Assembly: GCA_946800325.1 (NCBI GenBank)
Contig: OX326958.1
Span: 19,676,414-19,740,413, forward strand
DNA from: Luzula sylvatica
Taxonomy: Eukaryota; Streptophyta; Magnoliopsida; Poales; Juncaceae
DNA: 64,000 nt
Direction: 5' to 3'
Shown here: piece by piece, positions 56,341 to 64,000 of the stretch
Layout of the letters: each line of letters begins with the position of its first letter
Numbering within the stretch: the stretch's first letter is position 1
Position numbers and translations under genes: made by a program
Notes under the pieces: generated by a model
What the model was told of the DNA's origin: nothing
Databases searched by the model: none
Seen by the model: the letters and a program-made list of their open reading frames with translations, nothing else

Positions 56341-57872
56341 AGGTCCTGCAAAACATTTTAGAGAGAGAGTTTGAAATAAAGAACGTTTTATTAGTAGTGG
56401 ATAATCTATGGCTGGAAATGGATGTAAAATCATGGAACCGGCTCATAAAACCATTTAAAGGAACATCGACAAACGGCTGTAAGATCTTGGTGACCACGAG
56501 ATATACGTCGGTTGCAAAAAGGATTGGTACCATGCCGGTTGTTGAGCTGGGTGGTTTGAAAGGTAAAGCTCGTTGGAACTTATTGAACGCATGTGCATTT
56601 GGGGACAAGAATCCCGAAAATTATCAGAGTTTGCGAATAGTTAGGCAACGTATCGTGAACAAATTAAATGGTTATCCTTTAGAGATAAAAACAATTGGTG
56701 CCGTACTAAGAGATAACCTTGATTTAAGGCACTGGCATGCAATAGAACAAAGTGATGAGTGGAAAATACCAACAGGCGCGAATAAATGTGATCATATAAT
56801 GTCATCCTTAAAAATTAGTTATCAGTATCTATCCCATGACTTTCAGAAATGTTTCTCATACTGCTCTCTATTTCCCAAGAATTTTAAATTCAAGAGAAAT
56901 GATCTGATCAATCTTTGGATAGCTGAAGGTTTTATTTATTCTAAAAGTGAGCTAGAAAGTAAAGAATTAGGGTATAATTGCTTGGCTGAATTAGTTGGTC
57001 GAGGTTTCTTTGAAGAAATCCAAGAGTATACCAAATATGAGACGGGGACAACTACTTACTATGTCATGCACGAATTGGTGCATGATCTAGCAAAAAATGT
57101 GTCGTTTGACGAATTCCTCACTATAGATGGATCTGAGGTTAAAATAACGGGTAACGCAATACGCCATGTATCAATAATAATGTATTTTGCGTATAAGTGG
57201 GATAGTAGTACCAAACATTTTATACCGAGAGAAAAGTTTAGGAATAAACTCGAAAAGATAACAAAAGAGCTGGAAATTTCAAAGTTGAGGACCTTGATCG
57301 TAATTGGCAATTACGATTCAAATTTTTCCACAAATATTCAATATTTCTACCAAAACGCCAGATGCCTTCGCGTGCTTAGATTGTCAATGGAACCCGTTGG
57401 TATTGATTCTCTGTTGTGTGGCCTTTCAAACTCCCTTCATCTTCGGTACTTGAAACTAGAATCTTGCTATTTGAATCCCCCCTCGAACAAAAAAGAAAAT
57501 AAGAATATTCATAACAATAAACCTGCTAAAACTGTATTTGGGCTTTACCATCTAGAAACCTTGGATATAAGTGATTGGTATGATGATTTTAATTTTCCAA
57601 GATTAACACGCTTGCTTGTTAACTTGCGTCTTTTTCATGCCAGAGGAAATCAACTCGCCGTGATTAGTGATATTGGAAAGCTAGTCAAAATTCAGGAACT
57701 TGGTGAATTCATGGTTAAAAAAGATCATGGTTTCGATATAGGTCAACTAAGTGAGTTAGCGGATCTTGGAGGGTCTTTTAGTATTTCTAATATAGAGAAT
57801 ATAGATTCAAGGGCAGCTGCCGATAAAGCAAAGTTAAATGGCAAAGAAAAGCTTCAAGGCTTTACCATCTAG
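56283..57872 (+). pseudogene. NLR2 piece: NB-ARC 3' half and first LRRs
   Basis: Open frame of 529 codons from kinase-2 to the early LRR region (CLRVLRLSMEPVG, LRYLKLESCYL). It ends at KEKLQGFTI-stop, where GGCTTTACCATCTAGAAA repeats a phrase found 320 bp earlier (57542), suggesting a deletion or conversion at this point. Confidence 0.88.
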
Positions 57873-57886
57873 AAAAGCTTGAGGGA

Positions 57887-58546
57887 ATGCCTAGGCTGAA
57901 AAATATTTCAAATGAATTTTACGGCAGTTATATGGAAAAGGCATTTCATTCGCTGAGGGAGATGGTGTTTACTAACATCGAAAACTGTGAAGAGTGGGTT
58001 GGATATGATGGATCGCCCATGTTTCCTTCCTTAAATAAGCTCGAAATTTTCGATTCCAAGAAATTGTGTAAACTACCTCTTCAATTTTATTCCCGTTCTT
58101 TTGGGAACACAGATTGCTTTCCAAAACTAACTGAACTTGTTATTCAAGGTTGTCCAAAGATGACACTACCTCCCTTGCCTCATGTCCGAACGTTGAAATC
58201 AGTTTCCTTTATTGGCGGGACGGATCCATTAGAAAACATGTCACTATTATCAAATTCTCCTAAAGAATTGTCCTTGTCGATTGTATGGAAAACGGAAAGG
58301 AGGACAATCAATCAAGAGGTGTTCGTTTTTCCAAATCTCAAAGCTTTAACTGGGTTAATCATTATAGGGTGCCCGGTTGATCTCTTACCATGGAAAGGGT
58401 TTCAAGAACTTGTATTGTTGAAAATGTTGGTGATCAAGGATTTTGGGGAATGTTCTTCAAGGATAACAAGAACAAATACACAAAATAGCGAGTCAATCAT
58501 TCTACCAAAACACTCGAGTTATTGGAAATCTCTTCAAACAGTGTAA
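57887..58546 (+). pseudogene. NLR2 piece: middle LRRs
   Basis: Open frame of 219 codons starting MPRLKNISNEFYG, with LRR-like strands such as FPKLTELVIQGCPKM. A frameshift near 58500 moves the LRR frame into the next piece. Confidence 0.82.
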
Positions 58547-59556
58547 CGGGCAAACATTTATCAGAGTGGTTATTACACTTGCCATGTGTTCTTTCTTTAG
58601 TTATAGAGTTACCAAAAATAAATTGTTTAGTTGTCGAAAAGGGTTTCATCTCAATTGCAGTGAACTCCCAATCAGGTGAATGTTTGCTTCAAATCTTTCC
58701 TAATTCAGTGAAGTACCTACAAGAATTAAGAATCAATGGATGCGAAAATCTAATTTTTCTTAATGTTACTCAAGAGGGTTTAAGAGGATTCAATTCGCTC
58801 CAAAAATTGACCATTAAAGGGTGCTCTAGACTCCTCTCCTCGCTAGTGGGAAATGAGGGGATTTATGAGAATTCTTTACTTCCACCATCTCTTTTACATT
58901 TGGAAATCGACAAGGTGCCTGAAAACTTGCAAACCCGAATATTATCCAACCTTCCCCATTTAAATTGCTTGAAATTAGTTTGCAGTCCGAATCTGAAATC
59001 TCTATCGATGCATGCTTTTGTTGCATTGAAAGAGTTGAATATTGAATATTGCACGGCTGTTTCTTTTCTGGAAGGCGTTTCCAAACTCAGATCTCTTAGA
59101 AAGTTGAAAATATTGAAATGCCCGGGTTTGGCTGCAGCTTGGGATTCTGCATTAAGGAAAGAAAAACGAAATTTCTCGTTAGCTTTAGAAGTGCTCATAG
59201 TTGATGATATGTCATTCCTTACCAAGAAAATTTGCAAATGTTTTGGCTCCCTAGAAAAATTGGTTTTTAACAATGTCCAAACAAAGGAAATAACAAAGGA
59301 ACAGGGAGAATCTCTCGGTTTGCTGACCTCATTGCAACAAATCAGCTTTGAAAGCTGCTCAAATCTGCAGTCTCTCGCAAATGAGATGCAGTGGCTTCAC
59401 TCGCTGAGTACACTTAAAATAATAGATTGCCAACAGTTGAAGTCGTTACCCGATGGCTTCCCTTACCTCAAAGATCTGTACTTAGTTAGGTGTAGCAGTC
59501 AGGTGGTTCGAGCGTGTAAAGTGTCGAATGAAGTTAAAAATTTATACATTTCGTGA
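58507..59556 (+). pseudogene. NLR2 piece: C-terminal LRRs
   Basis: Frame reading TLELLEISSNSVTGKHLSEW and then LRR strands (YLQELRINGCENLIFLNV, LQKLTIKGCSRL, LKELNIEYC, LSTLKIIDCQQLKSLP) to TGA at 59554-59556. The repeat spacing of 23-25 residues is that of plant CNL LRRs. Confidence 0.85.
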
Positions 59557-60002
59557 GGACAAATCCACTTGCCCTCGTTAGCCGCTCGGGTAAAAAACTA
59601 GTATTTTTCAACAATTTTGTTTCAATAACTGTCAAGTTGTTTTTGTTCCCTGTTCTAAACAATATCTCTACTTGCCCTCTATAGTAGATCATTTAGGGTA
59701 GTTACAGGCTTACAGCAAAGATCAATAAGGTACTGGCTACTATAGATTAGATCGTTTTTGCAATTTTTAATATTTCTTTTTAAAATGATTTAGGTGCCAG
59801 GTTGTTAAAAAAAGACGAAGTGAAAAGCCAGAGGCTGAGAATTTCACAAATGATGGAAAAAGAATTCAATTCCTATCTTATGTTAGAGAGTTCGGTTGCC
59901 TCATGAAGAGAAATTAATTATAGGTACTTCAATAATTCATACTGGTACACAAATGTATTTGTAAGATATCAAATATATTTATCAATTATAGGTATTTCTT
60001 AA
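59557..60002. other. Non-coding DNA after NLR2
   Basis: No gene seen. It presumably includes the 3' UTR of NLR2. Confidence 0.5.
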
Positions 60003-60261
60003 GGGGCTTCTATCATACAATATTTTCCTTATCATACATTCATTTTCAAGGGCATTTGGAGTAATTATCCATTTATAAATATTTAAGGTAAGATATCAAA
60101 TATATTTATCAATTAATGTTTAACTAAATTGGAATTTTTTGTTGTTCATTTAAACAAAAATCTCAATAAAAGATAAATTTTATGATACACCTTTTTACAA
60201 ATATAATTAATTACTAAAATATCCAATATACCCTTGTAAAAGGTGTATGATAGAACTCCCC
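60003..60261. mobile_element. Second MITE of the GGGAGTTCTATCATACACC family
   Basis: 259 bp, left end GGGGCTTCTATCATACAA, right end AAGGTGTATGATAGAACTCCCC, flanked by the exact 9-bp duplication ATTTCTTAA (59994-60002, 60262-60270). It is AT-rich without coding sequence and related to 1184-1423. Confidence 0.92.
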
Positions 60262-60270
60262 ATTTCTTAA

Positions 60271-61250
60271 GGGGATTGGTGATGTTTTTATGTCTCATTT
60301 GGGAGTTTTATTATTGTTATTATAATATTTTGGGGTATTTTTGCATGAATAAAGAAAGGGAGCAGTAAAAATGTGGCGGTCGGCCGAGACCATGCAGTTT
60401 TTTAGAGTTAGTTATAAAGGGAAATTCGGTAATTTTGATTAGTTGAACTCGCATAGAGAAAGAGATTTTAGGGATGAAAATTGTAATCCATCGATGCTCT
60501 TGTGTGTTTTATTCGAATTATCCCTTTTGCTGATCTAAAATTGGCTAGGGTTTTGTTATTGGTCATTTTGCAATTTAGTCCATTTTTTTTATTGAAAATT
60601 GAGATTTTCTTGTGAATTTTGAGATTTGAATTGAGTTGAGATCAGATTTGAGTGGAAATTGTGCTCAAATAGTACAAAATTCCATTGTACGGGAATTTGA
60701 TGACGTTCTTTATTTCATTTAGTCTAATGGCCTTTCGTCGCGTATGACCTTTTCAGATTTTGGAGGAAACTTGAGTTCATAAATTAAAAGGCAAATTACT
60801 TGTTAGATTTAGAATTACTTTTTTTTCTTTTTCTTTTCTAATTTGATAAATATATTGAGGTGACAATGAAAATAAATAATTAGCAGATCATTATATTAAA
60901 TACCGCATAACAATGAAAATTACGATAATAAAAATATTTATACAAAATGGTTGACTTTGTGTGAAATTAATCTGAATAATCTTTTTAAATGATAACGCAG
61001 TTCTCCAAAATTTGTGAACTTCAGAATTTCTCTAAATGAATCTTAGTGATTGTCGATTATGTTGCTTGGTTTGGAAGTATGTAAGGTTATTATGTTGTTC
61101 GTTTTTGTTGCTGTTGCGATTTTATTTGGTAGTGTAATTTTGAATAAAAAATAGTAAAGAACAGGTTTTTGTGGTTTTGTGGTATTACATTTGTGATATT
61201 ATTTGGTAACAATCAATTCTTGTTATCTATTTTTATTTTTTTTTGTAAAG
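60271..61250. other. AT-rich DNA, possible leader near 60400
   Basis: No protein is recognised. GTTATAAAGGG at 60410 followed by AGAGAAAGAG sequences resembles a promoter and leader, but no frame follows. Confidence 0.4.
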
Positions 61251-62095
61251 AGTTGTTATCTATATATAGTAATGTACAGATTGTGTTAGTTCGCCAATAT
61301 AAAAAAGAAAAAATATATTTGCCACTTTAACATTCCCCACAATACTTGATGTGTTGACAGGAATTTATTTGACTCAATTTAATATTAAATTCAAATTAAT
61401 ATATGGTAAACAATAAAATTATGCAAATTGATACATGTTATCAATTAGGTGGCAAAATCGTATTAGTTAGATGGTAAACGATATTTATTATGTGATACAC
61501 CAAATTATTAAAAAATAATTTGGTTTATTTAATTATTTATTATGTTTGATTTTACACATGACAAGTCATATTTATTTTAACAAATTTTTATTATTTTATT
61601 TTCAAATTTTTTTAAAAAGAAAGTATTTTCATTTTAATTTTGCTAATTTTTGCGAACTTATTATTTTTAATGTTATATTTTTGTTTATTTTTTATGATAT
61701 TGTTATTCATGTGTATCCGTTTAACACATGTTAAACGGTGTATTAATATTGGCGAACAAACTTGTTTAAAATATTATAAATGATTAATTAATATTATAAA
61801 TGATGTTAAACAAACTTGTTTAAAATATTAAATAAATTAATAATGTGTGAAACGGTAGATTTTATTTACCTTCTTTTTCCTATATATGATGAAAAAAATT
61901 AAATATTCATGGTTTACCACCATCATTAATGCAGGCGCCAACACATCAATCGATATAAGAGATTTTAAAGGAGACATACATCACCACTCAAATATAAAAA
62001 ATATAAACATAATTTTAGTAATTTCTTGTTTTCATTTTCTTTTTGACTGTTTATGCTTCTCTCTTTGCATAGGATTTTCAAGAACTTCTTCCAAG
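61251..62095 (+). pseudogene. 5' region and 5' UTR exon of F-box copy 3
   Basis: 61255-61320 and 62010-62095 match the two ends of the F-box 5' exon of units 1 and 2; about 690 bp are inserted between. That insert is AT-rich, contains a direct repeat of AACAAACTTGTTTAAAATAT (61756 and 61808) and no clear ends. The donor CCAAG/GTAAAG stands at 62095. Confidence 0.6.
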
Positions 62096-62708
62096 GTAAA
62101 GGTATCCCAGAAAGACACCCAATCTCTAAGAGTTTTTTCTATCGTTTATTAAATTTTCGCCATTTTGTACACATTTACGGAACCCATAATTTGATTTTTC
62201 AAATTTTCACGGTAATGATATGATCTTTTATCCTTTCACCAGAGGAATATTTTTTATTAATCTTTTATTGTCCAATTCCAATTCAAGATTACCATTCTAT
62301 TTGGTTGATGAATTAAGATTGCTTAGCTCATTTTCTTGCAATTATTGTTTGTAGAAATTTTCTTTGAAGATGTGAAGTTGTAATCAAAATACCATCAATT
62401 AAACTTTAAAGATTTGAAAATACATTATATTATTGTTTATTGGAACTTCTCTTTTTTTTCATCGTGCTTATCATTTCGCTAAGCTCCTGTTAATGCAAAT
62501 TGATCTGAATTAGGAGTATAATATAATGACAATTCAGTACTGTCACAAGAGTTTTTTTTAATAACATTATTTTATTTTTAAAACCAATTTTGTGTATAAC
62601 ATTAACACAACAAACAGCAGTTTGTAAAACTAAGCTAATTCACGGATAATATATTTATTTATTAATTAATTTGTTATTTTGTCTAGTGAATGTCTACTAC
62701 AATTTGAC

Positions 62709-63155
62709 ATGGATTAGACACAACTAAATGATGACCTTCTCCGCCTCATCTCGAAGAATTTGAATGACTCTTGTAGTTTTTCTTGTTTTCATTGTGTTTG
62801 CAAAAACTGGCGTTTCGCAAGTGATTCTAGGGATCATCCCCCCGCAACTTCCATGGCTTCTCAAGAACGATTCCACAAGCTCCCGTTATCTAATTTCGCG
62901 TTCTATTCCCTTCAATCGAATAGAACTCACACTCTCCATATCCCCGAAGCAAAAAGATGTAATTTGTTGGGCAGATCAAAACTGTATCTTATCATGCTCG
63001 ACTATGCTACCGGGACAACGTCATTCCTCAATCCATTGACGGGAACCCATTTTAGTATCCCCGGTCTAACATGTACTCGAATTTATCAACATCCTATCTT
63101 TGTAGGTCCTAATCCAACAGGAGATGGTGACATGTTTATACTGCATGGGCATGGA
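62709..63155 (+). pseudogene. F-box/DUF295 copy 3, truncated
   Basis: After the acceptor TTTTGTCTAG (62686) the start codon at 62709 is followed by GAT TAG, the tryptophan codon of the other copies turned into a stop. The F-box follows (LNDDLLRLISKNL), then a frame excursion between 62840 and 62885 where two compensating indels turn PPQLPWLLKND into PPATSMASQER, then a good match from SNFAFYSLQSNR to DGDMFILHGHG. Homology ends at 63155 and foreign sequence follows. The last two thirds of DUF295 are missing. Confidence 0.85.
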
Positions 63156-63578
63156 TATGAAAGTTTTTATGAATGTGATTTTGAATTTCGTGTTTCACAA
63201 TATTTTAAATTATGTAATATTCAAAAACAAATACACAAAATAAAAATCATGAAACACGATATTTTAAGTATTTTGGAATATAATTTCGATCGCGTGTATT
63301 CTATAACTAATATTGCACACTAAAAGAAAATCATGATTTTTAAAATTGTTAGTTAGAGATAACAAGAATATTAAAAAATACACAAAAAATTGTGACTGAT
63401 AAAAGTGCACAACAATTTATCCAAAATCGAATAATTAAAAAACAACGTTCCATTTAGAAAATATAACAAAAAATTATCTTCTCAATAAAAAACTACATCA
63501 TCATATAAGTAGAGATCCTATAAACAAAACAAAGTCAACAATTTGAACAACCGCGCAATCGCGCGGGGGTTTTCCTAG
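63156..63578 (+). mobile_element. Helitron-like sequence with 3' terminus
   Basis: The 3' end shows a GC-rich hairpin CCGCGC-AATC-GCGCGG (63551-63566), then GGGGTTTTC and CTAG (63575-63578) before T, the standard Helitron terminus and target. The left end is placed where F-box homology stops; I could not find a defining TC start. No helicase or Rep domain: non-autonomous. Confidence 0.65.
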
Positions 63579-64000
63579 TATATAACATTATATATTAACC
63601 TGAATTTTTATTGTTAGGATTATCATTTTTTTTGTTAATATTGAAGTGTAAATTATATTATTATTTAACTATTAAATTGAAATATTTTGAGAAATTCACA
63701 TTACATTTGTTAGGTCTTACACCAGACCATGTAAATATAGTAATGTGGTCAAATTTGATACAAATAGAAAATAAAAAGTATATATATATGACGAAAATGG
63801 AGAGGGTTTGTTCACCCCTCTTCCAAATTTTGCTTTTCATAAGCAACTCAAAAAAGTTTTACATGATATACCCCTAATAAAAAACCTAACCTATATATTT
63901 TTCTCTATAAACCAAGATTAAGGGGTATATGATTTCAATTAGAACCTTGGACTTTTCTATATATACAACTCAGCCCAAAACTCCTAATATACAGAAAATT
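63579..64000. other. AT-rich DNA with a small fold-back
   Basis: No gene. ATGATATACCCCTAAT (about 63863) and ATTAAGGGGTATATGAT (about 63915) form an inverted repeat of about 16 bp around a 40-bp loop, perhaps the remains of a small MITE. Confidence 0.5.

Larger units (their letters stand above)
50985..56743 (+). repeat. Host duplication unit 2 (F-box plus NLR)
   Basis: Counterpart of 11346-16600 in the same order. Unit 2 alone has an insertion at 53648-53885, a MITE at 54537-55153 and the full 3' half of the NLR. Confidence 0.88.
55445..59556 (+). pseudogene. NLR2: near full-length CC-NB-ARC-LRR gene broken by frameshifts
   Basis: Intracellular immune receptor of the CNL type, without introns in the visible part. 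From ATG at 55445: coiled coil (IVMAIVGWIVSLIISR), a 7-bp loss near 55515, YDAEDLLDELEYYRLQDD, P-loop VGHGGVGKTTFAK (near 56150), a 1-bp loss at 56270, kinase-2 VLLVVDNLW, RNBS-B KILVTTRYTSVAKRI, GLPL-like NGYPLEIKTIGAVLR, RNBS-D CFSYCSLFPKNFKF, MHD-type box YVMHELVHDLA, then LRRs to 59556. The frame breaks again at 57872 and near 58500. The N-terminal losses differ from those in NLR1, so both copies decayed after duplication. The second kinase-2 aspartate is N in both copies, and MHD reads MHE. Confidence 0.9.

Overview
This window is nuclear DNA of a flowering plant, most likely a monocot. The evidence is spliced DUF295-type F-box genes with a 5' UTR intron, CC-NB-ARC-LRR genes whose NB-ARC motifs resemble monocot RGA-type proteins, Ty1/copia and Ty3/gypsy (Athila-like) retrotransposons with plant tRNA primer sites, several MITE types and a Helitron end. 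I cannot name the species. No bacterial features, CRISPR array, rRNA or tRNA gene was seen.

Layout: 1-1483 is AT-rich sequence with a MITE; 1484-9903 is a complete but coding-dead copia-like element (A) with two LTRs and a TATAT target duplication. 11346-16600 is host unit 1: an intact F-box gene followed by a truncated NLR. 16600-50529 is a nest of transposons between the two host units. The outermost is gypsy F (minus strand), which holds copia-like B (18447-48305). B holds C (21623-35522, one LTR visible), which holds the copia element D (23026-35486). D carries a hAT-type element (28481-29149) and a CACTA-like element G (29455-33204). B also holds a young, nearly intact Athila-like gypsy E (36074-46627, minus strand). 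Target-site duplications read by eye fix the order: CAATC for D, CAAAC for C, ATTAT for E, GTTGAGTG for the hAT and AAA for G. 50985-59556 is host unit 2, a diverged duplicate of unit 1: an intact F-box gene, a unit-2-specific MITE, and a near full-length NLR broken by several frameshifts. 61250-63155 is a third, broken F-box copy cut off by sequence ending in a Helitron 3' terminus at 63578.

How it fits together: an ancestral F-box plus NLR pair was duplicated in tandem. The two NLR copies then decayed through different lesions, while the two large F-box copies kept open frames. Retrotransposons filled the space between the units, and microhomology deletions removed the NLR1 3' half with the F 3' end, and the B 3' LTR with part of F.

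The least ordinary signal is a family of short dyad-symmetric motifs (TCCGTTGTAACGGA, TCCGTCATGACGGA, TGCGTCATGACGCA) in arrays inside the leader or LTR of copia-like A, B and C and inside the LTRs and 3' tail of the unrelated gypsy E. Between families the two arms change together so that the palindrome is kept, and a common trailing phrase (about TTTCTGGAAATTTGG) links copia and gypsy copies. This looks like a module shared between retrotransposon families and kept for its symmetry.
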